This document shows, in pieces, positions 1 to 7,694 of a DNA stretch of 42,134 bases. Location of the stretch: the NCBI GenBank assembly GCA_002409745.1, contig DHOU01000026.1:1-42134 (forward strand), written 5' to 3'. Origin of the DNA: Bacteroidales bacterium UBA5382 (lineage in GTDB: Bacteria > Bacteroidota > Bacteroidia > Bacteroidales > Dysgonomonadaceae). The position numbers and the translations under genes were made by a program. The stretch's first letter is position 1; each line of letters opens with the position of its first letter. Below the pieces are notes generated by a model, which saw only the letters and a list, made by a program, of their open reading frames with translations, was not told the DNA's origin and did no database searches.

Positions 1-5
1 GACCA

Positions 6-38
6 TTTGTTCAGCAGACCCTAAATACATTACTTTTG
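6..38 (+). promoter_or_regulatory. Bacteroidota-type promoter without an obvious gene
   Basis: A -33 box TTTG (6-9) and a -7 box TACTTTTG (31-38) are separated by 21 bases, matching the Bacteroidota consensus TTTG-N19-21-TAnnTTTG. Only an 11-codon frame (ATG at 43, stop TAA at 76-78) follows before the antisense HxlR gene. The rest of 1-154 shows no gene. It may be the remnant of a truncated gene or the start of a short leader RNA. Confidence 0.45.
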
Positions 39-154
39 TACCATGAAAACAGGATACGAGCTATTATTGCCGGAATAAGCCTGTTTTTGACGAATAACCT
101 TGCAAATTCCTTGTAAATTTTGCGTTTAAAAACTACGGTACTTATCCGCTCAAG

Positions 155-526
155 TTAGTCAGTAGATAATTGACCTAATTGTTTCAATATTAGATGCCGT
201 AAACGTTCCTGATGTTCATCTCCCCATTGTCCTGACACAGAAAGAACAGGGATTAATGTCTCTCCGAATTCGGTTAGGCTATATTCTACTTTGGGAGGAA
301 CTACCGGATAAATCTTTTTTGTGATTAATTCGTGTTCTTCCAATTCCTTCAACTGTATGTTCAGGACTCTGCGGGAAGCATCGGGTATTTTACGTTGTAA
401 CTCACTTGGGCGTTTATGCCCCTCATGGATAAACCACAATAAACGGATTTTCCATTTGCCATAAAGGACCACCCCAATTAAGTCAAGACCACAATTCAAA
501 CTTAATGGAATCTTTCTTTCATACAT
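155..526 (-). CDS. HxlR-family winged-helix transcriptional regulator
   Basis: This is a 123-residue protein of the usual size for single-domain HxlR/MarR-like regulators. The conserved core is visible: a Cys near residue 12 (LNCGLDLI), the GKWKIRLLWFIHEG helix, RPSELQRKIPDASRRVLNIQ as the recognition region, and the wing with VEYSLTEFGETLIPVL. It is divergent from the SDR gene at 651, the typical arrangement in which an HxlR protein controls a neighbouring redox enzyme, often in response to reactive electrophiles or oxidants. The conserved Cys would be a plausible sensor, but this is inference. A -7 box and an inverted repeat lie just upstream (531-548), so autoregulation is likely. Confidence 0.88.
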   Translation of the reverse strand: MYERKIPLSLNCGLDLIGVVLYGKWKIRLLWFIHEGHKRPSELQRKIPDASRRVLNIQLKELEEHELITKKIYPVVPPKVEYSLTEFGETLIPVLSVSGQWGDEHQERLRHLILKQLGQLSTD

Positions 527-530
527 AGTG

Positions 531-548
531 CAAATATACCCATATATT
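531..548 (-). promoter_or_regulatory. HxlR gene -7 box overlapping an inverted repeat (putative operator)
   Basis: Read on the minus strand, 531-538 is TATATTTG, a perfect TAnnTTTG box a few bases upstream of the HxlR start. It overlaps a perfect inverted repeat, AATATA (533-538) and TATATT (543-548), around a CCCA centre. A dyad over the regulator's own promoter is the expected position for an autoregulatory operator. No convincing -33 box is visible on this strand. Confidence 0.5.
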
Positions 549-601
549 CAAAATTGCACAATAGGGGAATAATTTATCCCTATCTGAATCGTTTTTCCGT
601 A

Positions 602-633
602 CTTGCATGAACTTGGTATATAACCTAACTTTG
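602..633 (+). promoter_or_regulatory. Promoter of the SDR/NTF2 operon
   Basis: CTTG (602-605) and TAACTTTG (626-633) are separated by 20 bases and end 17 bases before the SDR start codon. The -7 box is a full match to TAnnTTTG; the -33 box has one mismatch. Confidence 0.6.
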
Positions 634-650
634 CATCAAAAGACTGAAAT

Positions 651-1445
651 ATGGAACAAAGATTTAGTTTTGATAATGAACTATCCGGCAAAATAGCATT
701 GGTTACAGGTGGAACAAAAGGAGCCGGAAAAGCAATTGCGGAACGATTGCTAAAGGCAGGGGCAACCGTTGTTATTACAGCGAGAAATGAACCGAAAGAG
801 AAAAATTCGAACCTGCATTTCATTCCGGCAGATTTAAGTAAAGCGAAAGGAACTCAAAAAGTAGTAGATGCGATTTTAATGAAATTCGGGAAGCTCGATA
901 TTTTAGTAAATAACCTTGGTGCTTCTGAGACACAGGGTGGGGGCTTTGCTGTACTGACGGATGAAGATTGGGAAACGACGATTAAAACCAACTTACTTGC
1001 ACCTGTCCGTTTAGACAGAGGATTTTTACCGCAAATGATAGAACGAGGTAACGGCGTTATTATTCATATTGCATCCATTCAGGGAAGATTGCCTTTGTAT
1101 GATTCGACCTTGCCTTATGCCGCAGCCAAAGCGGGATTGATTAATTACAGCAAAGGTCTATCCAAAGAGGTTTCTCCTAAAGGAATTCGTGTATTGACTG
1201 TTTCACCCGGCTGGATTATGACTGATTCTGCTATCCGGATGATGCAACGAATTGCAGAAAGTTCAAATATCACGGTAGAGCAAGCTTCACAAAGGGTGAT
1301 GGATGCATTGGGCGGAATACCTATCGGAAGACCAGCCCAACCTGAAGATGTTGCGGAACTTGTCGGCTTTTTAGTCTCGCCCCGAGCCGGATACCTGACA
1401 GGAACAGAATACATAATTGATGGCGGGACTATTCCCACAATATAA
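651..1445 (+). CDS. SDR-family NAD(P)-dependent oxidoreductase
   Basis: This is a 264-residue classical short-chain dehydrogenase/reductase, a cytosolic Rossmann-fold enzyme that oxidises or reduces hydroxyl/carbonyl groups with NAD(P). The cofactor-binding glycine motif is ALVTGGTKGAGKAIA near residue 17-31, the structural motif reads NNLGA in place of NNAG, and the catalytic pair is Tyr156-x3-Lys160 in YAAAKAG. The C-terminal GTEYIIDGGTIPTI is typical of the family. The substrate cannot be deduced. It is followed after 18 bases by an NTF2-like protein and faces an HxlR regulator, suggesting a regulated two-gene stress or detoxification unit. Base composition is more AT-rich than in the central part of the window, compatible with transfer. 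Confidence 0.92.
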   Translation: MEQRFSFDNELSGKIALVTGGTKGAGKAIAERLLKAGATVVITARNEPKEKNSNLHFIPADLSKAKGTQKVVDAILMKFGKLDILVNNLGASETQGGGFAVLTDEDWETTIKTNLLAPVRLDRGFLPQMIERGNGVIIHIASIQGRLPLYDSTLPYAAAKAGLINYSKGLSKEVSPKGIRVLTVSPGWIMTDSAIRMMQRIAESSNITVEQASQRVMDALGGIPIGRPAQPEDVAELVGFLVSPRAGYLTGTEYIIDGGTIPTI

Positions 1446-1463
1446 CAACTTAAAATAAAAACA

Positions 1464-1805
1464 ATGGAATTAAAATTACCGAAAGTCGTTTTAGACTTGT
1501 TGACAGCACAGAAGAATTATGACAGTGATGCCTATGCCGACTGTTTCTCAGAAACAGCACTTGTCATTGACGAAGAAAAAGAGTATAAAGGTAAAAAGGC
1601 AATAAGGGATTGGATTGAAAATGCCAATCAACAATTCAACACAACAATGGAGCCAACTAAATATTCAGAAACCGATTCAAAGGCTATTATTACCGCGGTT
1701 GTCTCAGGAGATTTTGACGGAAGCCCGGTCGCTTTGGATTATCATCTGGAAACTGAGGATAATAAGATTGCCCGTTTAGAAATTACGCTCAGCAATGCTG
1801 AATAA
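1464..1805 (+). CDS. NTF2/SnoaL-like protein
   Basis: This is a 113-residue protein with the pattern of the nuclear-transport-factor-2/SnoaL superfamily: an N-terminal helix (VVLDLLTAQKNYDSDAYADCF), then EYKGKKAIRDWIEN, and a C-terminal beta-sheet (VALDYHLETEDNKIARLEITL). Members are small cone-shaped barrels acting as enzymes or binding proteins for hydrophobic ligands. It begins 18 bases after the SDR stop codon and is followed by a terminator, so the two form a bicistronic unit. NTF2-like proteins often accompany SDR enzymes. The specific role is unknown. Confidence 0.8.
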   Translation: MELKLPKVVLDLLTAQKNYDSDAYADCFSETALVIDEEKEYKGKKAIRDWIENANQQFNTTMEPTKYSETDSKAIITAVVSGDFDGSPVALDYHLETEDNKIARLEITLSNAE

Positions 1806-1816
1806 ATGAAAAGAAG

Positions 1817-1861
1817 AAGGACTGATACAATATACCTAATTCATATTGCTCAATCCTTTTT
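1817..1861 (+). terminator. Rho-independent terminator after the SDR/NTF2 operon
   Basis: The stem combines AAGGA (1817-1821) with TCCTT (1854-1858), TGA with TCA, and CAATAT (1828-1833) with ATATTG (1843-1848), around a nine-base loop, and runs into a T tail (1857-1861). It lies 11 bases after the NTF2-like stop codon. Confidence 0.65.
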
Positions 1862-1955
1862 CTATATTCTATATTGTTGAATACCTAAAAATTCAGACAG
1901 GTAGATAGATAATGAAAAGGAATAAGGTTTTTAATCATCGCCCTTGCATTCTTGA

Positions 1956-2429
1956 TTATTTCTTGCCGCGAGCTTTGTGTTGCCCTTGTCGAAACTTTGT
2001 AATTTCAACTTGCATAAATGTTTTTTCGGCTTGTTGAGCCTTATAGAGTTTCTCCGGTGAAAGTACCTTCTCAAATTTTTCCGAGTATTCTTTATCTAAT
2101 TCAGCCTCTCTTAGTTTTACCTCTACGTCATTTTCTAATAACGCTCTGTATTGCTCGTCCGACATATTGGCATTCTCTCTTTTCATCTTTTGTATTTTAT
2201 CGCGGTGTTGCTTGTAAAGTTCCAGCTTCTTTTTCGATAATTCGCCATTCAAAGGGAAATATTTTTCGGATTCGGTTTGAGAGAGGGCTGCCTCTTTACG
2301 GATATACTCCATTTTCCGTTTCTCGAATTCGGCGACATTCATTTTTTTCGTGTCTTGTGCCGAAACAACGAAGAAAACAAACCACAAAACAAATAAGCTA
2401 CATCCCGGCAATATATATTTTTTTCTCAT
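1956..2429 (-). CDS. Spy/CpxP-like periplasmic protein of an ECF operon
   Basis: This is a 157-residue protein with an N-terminal signal peptide (MRKKYILPGC, then a hydrophobic run ending VVSAQ near residue 25) followed by a highly charged, helical mature part. Segments such as MSDEQYRALLENDVEVKLREAE and EKFEKVLSPEKLYKAQQAEK resemble the LTxxQ-type helical repeats of Spy/CpxP/CnrR-like periplasmic proteins, which act as chaperones or stress sensors. It is the last gene of the minus-strand unit after the sigma factor and the anti-sigma-like protein, an arrangement frequent in Bacteroidota. Assignment to the Spy family is by pattern, not by a strong motif. Confidence 0.65.
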   Translation of the reverse strand: MRKKYILPGCSLFVLWFVFFVVSAQDTKKMNVAEFEKRKMEYIRKEAALSQTESEKYFPLNGELSKKKLELYKQHRDKIQKMKRENANMSDEQYRALLENDVEVKLREAELDKEYSEKFEKVLSPEKLYKAQQAEKTFMQVEITKFRQGQHKARGKK

Positions 2430-2466
2430 AATTTTGATCTTTCGTATGCTATCGTAATTCTTAAAC

Positions 2467-2880
2467 TCAATTTAAAGTACCGCTATAGATATATTCGTAA
2501 TAACCGTCGTTTATCATTTGATCTTCTAAATATTGAAAGAACTCTTCTTCGGATATTTGCACGGACGACCAGAACTTGTCGCTCTCATGTGTTGCTACCG
2601 ACGGCATATCCGAGGATGAGGGCGGTAGCAAAGGATTAACGAACTTATCGGAGAATAATTGTATGGAAAAAAACAAAATGATACATGCGGCAGCTACATA
2701 TAACCAGGTTTTTATCCTATTGGAGCGAACGACCGGAACGCTTGGAGAAAGGACGTCGTTTTCTTGAAGAGGTAATTTTTTCATTATCTCATCATTAAAT
2801 TGATGAAAATAATTATTGGGAATTTTGAAAGGATTTTTTGATTTATCGAACTCTTCCAGCTTGTTAAATTTTGTTTCCAT
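2467..2880 (-). CDS. Single-pass membrane protein, probable anti-sigma factor
   Basis: This is a 137-residue protein directly downstream of an ECF sigma factor gene (53-base gap). The N-terminal cytosolic part contains the FKIPNNYFHQFNDEIMKKLP element (near residues 18-37), similar to the F-x-V/I-P-x-x-YF motif common in Bacteroidota sigma-operon membrane proteins. It is followed by one transmembrane helix (about 57-76) and a short periplasmic tail. No HxxxCxxC zinc anti-sigma motif is present. Position and topology point to an anti-sigma factor that holds the sigma factor at the membrane, but the sequence alone does not prove it. Confidence 0.6.
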   Translation of the reverse strand: METKFNKLEEFDKSKNPFKIPNNYFHQFNDEIMKKLPLQENDVLSPSVPVVRSNRIKTWLYVAAACIILFFSIQLFSDKFVNPLLPPSSSDMPSVATHESDKFWSSVQISEEEFFQYLEDQMINDGYYEYIYSGTLN

Positions 2881-2933
2881 ATCTTTTGTTTTTGCGCCGC
2901 ACTGTTAAATGGACTAAGAGCATAAACGAAGGT

Positions 2934-3485
2934 TTAATGAACGTTGGATAAAAATGCCTCAATTTTTTTGACTGCATGGTGATAAGAGGCTTTTAATGCG
3001 CCGACCGAAGTTCCGAGGATATCGGACATTGTCTCATATTTCATTTCTTCAAAATATTTCATTTGAAAAACCAGCCGTTGTTTATCGGGGAGAGTGAGTA
3101 TGGCTTTTTGCAACAGCTTTTGGGCTTCATCTCCATCAAAATATTCATCTCCTTCTAACGTATTCAACAGGAAAGAGTCTTCTTCATCTACCGAGATGTT
3201 ATTTTGCGCCCGTTTCTTATTAATAAAGGTAATGCTTTCATTTATTGCAATGCGATAAAGCCATGTGGAGAGCTTGGAATCACCTCTGAAATTGTTGATA
3301 TTCGTCCATGCCTTAATGAATACGTCTTGAAGAATGTCATTGGTGTCATCATGAGAAATTACCATCTTCCGAATCTGCCAATAAAGGCGTTCGCTAAATT
3401 CTTTAACAAGTTTGGCAAAAGCCTGTTGTTGAGTCTTTGGGTTTCGTAACTCATTGAGTAATCGCTCTTGGTCAAATTTTTCCAT
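2934..3485 (-). CDS. ECF-type RNA polymerase sigma-70 factor
   Basis: This is a 183-residue group-4 sigma factor. Region 2 is seen in FAKLVKEFSERLYWQIRKMV and DDTNDILQDVFIKAWTNINNF with WLYRIAINESI. Region 4 is the C-terminal LPDKQRLVFQMKYFEEMKYE followed by the helix-turn-helix SDILGTSVGALKASYHHAVKKI. It directs RNA polymerase to a dedicated set of envelope or stress promoters. The downstream anti-sigma-like and Spy-like genes lie on the same strand, consistent with an autoregulated operon. A -7 box (3506-3513) lies 20 bases before the start codon, in the gap after the TPR gene. Confidence 0.93.
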   Translation of the reverse strand: MEKFDQERLLNELRNPKTQQQAFAKLVKEFSERLYWQIRKMVISHDDTNDILQDVFIKAWTNINNFRGDSKLSTWLYRIAINESITFINKKRAQNNISVDEEDSFLLNTLEGDEYFDGDEAQKLLQKAILTLPDKQRLVFQMKYFEEMKYETMSDILGTSVGALKASYHHAVKKIEAFLSNVH

Positions 3486-3505
3486 ATATTATTGAACTTG
3501 GAAAG

Positions 3506-3513
3506 CAAAGATA
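3506..3513 (-). promoter_or_regulatory. -7 box upstream of the ECF sigma gene
   Basis: On the minus strand the bases read TATCTTTG, a perfect TAnnTTTG match, placed between the TPR stop codon and the sigma start codon. No good -33 TTTG is visible, so an alternative or activated promoter is possible. Confidence 0.4.
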
Positions 3514-3528
3514 CTTAAGTTTCCGAAC

Positions 3529-4617
3529 TTATGTATCGGGATTGTCGCCTTTTTCAAACCAACGAATAAAATTGCGGGCTTTATTAGGATTGTTTTTCCA
3601 CCAAGCTAAAGATTCGGGGAAATAAGAAGAGCTGATATACCGGCAATAAATGTCATAATATTCGGAATTGGCAATATAAGAAAAGAAGGGGACATAGAAA
3701 TTCCAGAATATCCCTTCTTTAGAACTGTTATTTTCTTTCTCCAAGACTTTAAGTATGGATTCATTCACCTCTTTAAAGCAGATATATAAGTTCTCATTTT
3801 CGGAAATTTGTGTAAGGGAGTCTAATGTGTGGGTAATGGCACTATAAACAAAATTACGATTTAACCCGTCGACAATGCTAAGCGGAGGAATTTCGCTTGC
3901 ATTCTGATTGTTTTCTCCTTGATTGCGCATCAGTTGCTGTTGTATGAAAGAGCGTTCCACCGGTTTATCGGAAGCCGGCTTTACCCGCATCGTTTGGAGC
4001 ATTTCTTCGAAAGCATTTTTCGATCGTTGGCTGTCGGGTTCGAGCAAAAGAAACATTTGAAAAGAAAAAATACTTTGAACCCAATATTTTTTACTGTTTA
4101 AGGTGTAAGCGTACAGCAAGTAAGCGCCACTATGTGTTTTATCCAGATCGATAGCTCTTTTGACATGCGTTAAGGCGTTATCGAGATCCCTTTTTTTGTA
4201 ATAATTCAAGGCCAAGTTAAAATGAAGCAGATATTCATCTCCGTTTCTTTGTAATCCGTCCTTCAAAAGCTGTATGGCTTCGTCAATCATATCCATCTCT
4301 GCCAATGCTTCACTCTTCACGGCATACGCTCCGACCGATAGTTCCTTATTGTTGGAATTAATTACCTTGGTACTGTATTCCGATGCCTTTTTATAGTCTT
4401 TGAGTTGAAGATAAGACAACGACATTTCGTAGACGGCCTGATTCGACTTCGGATCGATTTTCAAAGCTTCTTGATATTTTTCAATTGCTTTTTTATACTC
4501 TGCCGCATCGTGCAACTCAACACCCTGTTGAATAATTTCCTGAACGTTGTTATTCTGCGCATTTAGAAGAGAAAAGACGAAAATTGAAAAGAATAGAGAT
4601 AAAACAATCGTTTTCAT
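3529..4617 (-). CDS. Tetratricopeptide-repeat periplasmic protein
   Basis: The start is placed at 4615-4617 because the protein then begins with a clean signal peptide (MKTIVLSLFFSIFVFSLLNAQ); a longer frame upstream reads into intergenic DNA. The mature 360-odd residues carry several TPRs near the N-terminus, for example AAEYKKAIEKYQEALKIDP, KSNQAVYEMSLSYLQLKDYKKA, and DLDNALTHVKRAIDLD. A C-terminal region with SLAWWKNNPNKARNFIRWFE has no motif I recognise. TPRs mediate protein-protein contact. It is exported, so it probably scaffolds something in the periplasm or is outer-membrane associated. It lies 43 bases upstream of the sigma gene on the same strand and may share its operon. Confidence 0.8.
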   Translation of the reverse strand: MKTIVLSLFFSIFVFSLLNAQNNNVQEIIQQGVELHDAAEYKKAIEKYQEALKIDPKSNQAVYEMSLSYLQLKDYKKASEYSTKVINSNNKELSVGAYAVKSEALAEMDMIDEAIQLLKDGLQRNGDEYLLHFNLALNYYKKRDLDNALTHVKRAIDLDKTHSGAYLLYAYTLNSKKYWVQSIFSFQMFLLLEPDSQRSKNAFEEMLQTMRVKPASDKPVERSFIQQQLMRNQGENNQNASEIPPLSIVDGLNRNFVYSAITHTLDSLTQISENENLYICFKEVNESILKVLEKENNSSKEGIFWNFYVPFFSYIANSEYYDIYCRYISSSYFPESLAWWKNNPNKARNFIRWFEKGDNPDT

Positions 4618-4761
4618 TATCTGTTTTTTTGATTGGATAAAAATAAAACAAAAAAAGGAATCTTCCGGTGCTATCTGCAAAAAGATGCTCGTTTGTAACA
4701 ATTGTAAACAATTAAACCGGAAAATAAATACGTTTTTACATATTTTGCGACGATTAAATGC

Positions 4762-4769
4762 TACTTTTG
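4762..4769 (+). promoter_or_regulatory. -7 box of prmA
   Basis: TACTTTTG matches TAnnTTTG and ends 17 bases before the prmA start codon at 4787, supporting the internal ATG as the true start. The -33 element is not clear (a TTTG at 4744-4747 is too close). Confidence 0.45.
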
Positions 4770-4786
4770 TCCTTTCAATTAAACAA

Positions 4787-5626
4787 ATGAAATATATTCA
4801 AGCAGTTTTTGAGTGTGACCCAAACACCGAAGTGGTGAGGGATATATTAGCAGATGCTTTGGCTAAAACCGGTTTTGAGAGTTTTCTTTCTTCGGACAAC
4901 GGGTTGGATGCGTTTGCTCCGTTTCCTTCTTATTCAAAAGAATCGGTGGACCGTATCATCAATGATTTTATCATTCCCGCGAATATACAGTATACCGTAA
5001 GGGAATTGGAAGACAGGAATTGGAACGAGGAGTGGGAGAAAAACTACTTTGAGCCGATTGTTATCGGAAATAGTTGCATTATTTACAGTTCTTTCCATCA
5101 CCCGCAAGGCGAATATCGATATCATATCTTGATCGATCCCAAGATGGCATTCGGTACCGGACACCATCAAACGACTTCACTTGTTTTGGAGCAGTTGTTA
5201 ACGATGGAACTGCTCGATAAATCCGTTCTCGATATGGGATGCGGTACCGGGGTGTTGGCTATTTTGGCATCCATGCGGGGAGCGCGCCGGGTGACGGCCA
5301 TCGATATTGATGACTGGGCCTATGAGAATGCCTTGGAAAATATACGTCTTAATGGAATTCATTCTATAAACGTATATCAGGGCGGGGCGGAATTATTAGG
5401 GGATGAAACCTATGAGGTGATTCTGGCCAATATTAATAAGAATATCCTTCTGCAAGATATTCCCGTTTATTCCTCCGTATTAAACAAGGATGGTCTTCTT
5501 ATTACCAGTGGCTTTTATGAAGAAGACATACCGGAAATTCTCAAAATCTGCGAAACAAATAATCTGACTTTTATCGGTTTTTCCGAAAAAGATCATTGGG
5601 TGTGTATGTGTTGTCGGAAAATATAA
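4787..5626 (+). CDS. prmA: Ribosomal protein L11 methyltransferase
   Basis: This is a 279-residue protein that methylates ribosomal protein L11 (uL11) using S-adenosylmethionine. The start at 4787 (MKYIQAVFECD) is preferred over a longer upstream frame because a promoter box lies at 4762-4769 and the family usually begins this way; E. coli PrmA is about 293 residues. The N-terminal L11-recognition region includes DRNWNEEWEKNYFEPIVIG. The SAM-binding Rossmann domain has DPKMAFGTGHHQTT, the glycine motif VLDMGCGTGVLAI, the acidic VTAIDID, and ILANINKNILL at motif IV. It diverges from the TPR/sigma operon. Confidence 0.95.
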   Translation: MKYIQAVFECDPNTEVVRDILADALAKTGFESFLSSDNGLDAFAPFPSYSKESVDRIINDFIIPANIQYTVRELEDRNWNEEWEKNYFEPIVIGNSCIIYSSFHHPQGEYRYHILIDPKMAFGTGHHQTTSLVLEQLLTMELLDKSVLDMGCGTGVLAILASMRGARRVTAIDIDDWAYENALENIRLNGIHSINVYQGGAELLGDETYEVILANINKNILLQDIPVYSSVLNKDGLLITSGFYEEDIPEILKICETNNLTFIGFSEKDHWVCMCCRKI

Positions 5627-5724
5627 ATATTTAACGTCAAAATCGATTCTTTCCAATAGCCCGCTATTTGATGCGAAACGAAAGCCCGGATCCATCAAAA
5701 AAGGACTAAAAAACACCGCATAAA

Positions 5725-5743
5725 AAAATTCAAAACAGTTTCT
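5725..5743. repeat. Short relative of the 43-bp dispersed element (copy A)
   Basis: Nineteen bases match the last 19 bases of the copies at 11114-11156 and 15533-15575 at 18 of 19 positions each. It sits upstream of the transporter promoter. Upstream of these bases the similarity to the other copies is weak. Confidence 0.45.
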
Positions 5744-5747
5744 AAGT

Positions 5748-5778
5748 GTTGTTTTAAATTTTATTAATAGTATCTTTG
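5748..5778 (+). promoter_or_regulatory. Promoter of the AspT/YidE-type transporter
   Basis: GTTG (5748-5751) and TATCTTTG (5771-5778) are separated by 19 bases. The -7 box is a full TAnnTTTG match, and the start codon follows 45 bases later. Confidence 0.5.
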
Positions 5779-5823
5779 CAACCATTTTGCTTAATCAACA
5801 GTATTTTGTCTTGATGTTTATAT

Positions 5824-7494
5824 ATGGAATGGTTGTATGATTTGATTTTTGGGAGCGGCATTGCTCACTCTATTCTTATTCTGGCTTTGGTTATTTCCAG
5901 CGGGCTTTTATTAGGAAAGATAAAGGTTTTCGGAATCTCACTCGGAAGTACCTGGATTCTTTTTTTCGGAATCTTTCTAGACCATTTTGGATTACAGCTT
6001 GAGCATGAGGTGTTGCATTTTATGAAAGAGTTCGGGCTTATTCTGTTTGTATATTCCATAGGAATGCAGGTAGGTCCCAGCTTCTTTTCTTCTTTCAAAG
6101 AGGGTGGAATTACACTCAATCTGCTAGCTACGGGTGTCGTTTTTTGTGGTGTTATAACAGCATACATTATTCACTTAATAACCGACGTGCCTATCGTTAC
6201 CATGGTGGGTATTTTATCCGGTGCTGTAACAAATACGCCGGGGTTAGGAGCCGCCGAACAGACTTTTTACGATATTACAGGTGCCACCGATGATTCTATT
6301 GCGACTGCGTATGCGGTAGCCTATCCGTTAGGGGTGGTCGGGATTATCCTGATGTTGATATTCTTCCGCTACATTTTTAAAATTAACATAGATAAAGAAG
6401 CTTCCGATTTGGATGATCGGAATGACTCTAAAATGATAGAGGCGCAACGGTTTTCTTTACAAGTTAATAATCCGGCGATTTTCGGGAAAAAGATCTGCGA
6501 TATTAAAAGACTCATAGAACGGGAATTTGTTATTTCGCGCGTATTGCGTGTCGAAACCGGAATGTTGACGGTTCCGCAGAATATGACACCGCTGTATGAA
6601 AATGACCGGGTGTTGGTTGTGTCGAATCTTAAAAATATAAATATGATCGAAGCCCTTATAGGGCCTCGTATTGAGATGGATAAGAGCGAATGGAATAAGT
6701 TCGATTCGCAGTTGGTTTCCCGCAGAATAGCGATCACCAAAGCGGAGATAAACGGGCGTTCTCTCGGGGATTTGAAACTCAGAAATCTTTATGGGATCAA
6801 TATTACCCGTGTAAACCGGGCAGGTGTCGATTTGCTTGCCGATTCGAGACTTCAACTTCAACTGGGAGACCGGGTTACTGTCGTAGGAGCCGAAGAAGAT
6901 ATTATAAACGTTCAGAAGTTCTTGGGAGATTCTCTAAAAAGATTGAGAGAGCCGAATTTGATTTCCATCTTTATCGGAATTGCTTTAGGTGTCTTTTTCG
7001 GAAGCATTCCTTTTATGATACCGGGAATTCCCCAACCCGTCAAGCTCGGCCTTGCCGGAGGACCTCTTATCGTTGCGATCCTTATCAGTAAATTCGGGCC
7101 CCGTTTAAAAATGGTCACGTATACTACCATGAGCGCTAATCTCATGTTACGTGAAATAGGGATCGCTATTTTTCTGGCTTGTGTGGGTCTTGGAGCCGGT
7201 GAGGGATTTGTCGATACACTAATGAATGGAGGTTATCAATGGATCGGTTATGGCATTATCATCACGATCGTGCCGTTGTTGATCATGGGGGTGTTGGGAC
7301 GAAAGATATTCAAAATAAATTATCTGACCCTTATGGGGGTACTGTCGGGAAGCATGACCGACCCTCCCGCTCTGTCTTATGCGAACTCGATTGCGGGGAA
7401 CGATGTGCCGGCGGTCAGCTATGCAACCGTATATCCCCTTACGATGTTTTTACGCGTCATCACGGCTCAACTAATGATTCTTATTTTTGTATAA
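5824..7494 (+). CDS. AspT/YidE/YbjL-type transporter with two RCK-C domains
   Basis: This is a 556-residue inner-membrane protein with the symmetric architecture of the aspartate:alanine exchanger family: an N-terminal bundle of about five to six membrane helices with the duplication signature [14 protein letters not shown], two central cytosolic TrkA-C/RCK-C domains (about residues 215-280 and 297-370), and a second membrane bundle containing [17 protein letters not shown]. The family includes AspT and the uncharacterised E. coli YidE and YbjL. The substrate here is unknown; a small dicarboxylate or amino acid is a family-based guess. The stop codon overlaps an ATG (TAATG, 7492-7496) opening a 53-codon frame. 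Confidence 0.9.
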   Translation: MEWLYDLIFGSGIAHSILILALVISSGLLLGKIKVFGISLGSTWILFFGIFLDHFGLQLEHEVLHFMKEFGLILFVYSIGMQVGPSFFSSFKEGGITLNLLATGVVFCGVITAYIIHLITDVPIVTMVGILSGAVTNTPGLGAAEQTFYDITGATDDSIATAYAVAYPLGVVGIILMLIFFRYIFKINIDKEASDLDDRNDSKMIEAQRFSLQVNNPAIFGKKICDIKRLIEREFVISRVLRVETGMLTVPQNMTPLYENDRVLVVSNLKNINMIEALIGPRIEMDKSEWNKFDSQLVSRRIAITKAEINGRSLGDLKLRNLYGINITRVNRAGVDLLADSRLQLQLGDRVTVVGAEEDIINVQKFLGDSLKRLREPNLISIFIGIALGVFFGSIPFMIPGIPQPVKLGLAGGPLIVAILISKFGPRLKMVTYTTMSANLMLREIGIAIFLACVGLGAGEGFVDTLMNGGYQWIGYGIIITIVPLLIMGVLGRKIFKINYLTLMGVLSGSMTDPPALSYANSIAGNDVPAVSYATVYPLTMFLRVITAQLMILIFV

Positions 7495-7655
7495 TGTCGG
7501 TGCACTGTTTTAGGAGAATGACTCCTTTTCGGAAAGAGCAATCGTTTGCATGGCGCTTTCAGTATTTGAACGTTGCTGGGCGACCGTTTTATTTACGAAA
7601 GATTGTAGTTTTGCCTTGCGTGGAAATGGACTATCAGCTATTAGCCGTCAAGTAG
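7494..7655 (+). CDS. Possible small ORF coupled to the transporter gene
   Basis: A 53-codon frame begins with an ATG overlapping the transporter stop (TAATG) and runs to a TAG at 7653-7655. The predicted peptide is basic and aromatic ([16 protein letters not shown] at the N-terminus), has no membrane segment or known motif, and its codon use looks non-selected. Stop-start overlap would allow coupled translation, but chance is the simpler explanation. Confidence 0.15.
   Translation: MSVHCFRRMTPFRKEQSFAWRFQYLNVAGRPFYLRKIVVLPCVEMDYQLLAVK
7606..7613 (+). promoter_or_regulatory. Candidate -7 box upstream of malQ
   Basis: TAGTTTTG fits TAnnTTTG and lies about 80 bases before the malQ start codon. 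No matching -33 TTTG is present at 19-21 bases upstream. Confidence 0.3.
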
Positions 7656-7694
7656 CATGAGATGACAGAACGGACACTTAATAATGAAGATTAA

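Noticed and set aside
4698..4713. Operator in the TPR/prmA divergent region (ACAATTGT and repeated GTAAnAATT)
   Set aside because: The palindrome is short and AT-rich, and no regulator gene is adjacent, so chance is likely.
7239..7655. 138-codon plus-strand frame overlapping the transporter
   Set aside because: Most of it is a shadow of the transporter gene in another frame; only the last 53 codons lie outside it, and they are listed separately with low confidence.
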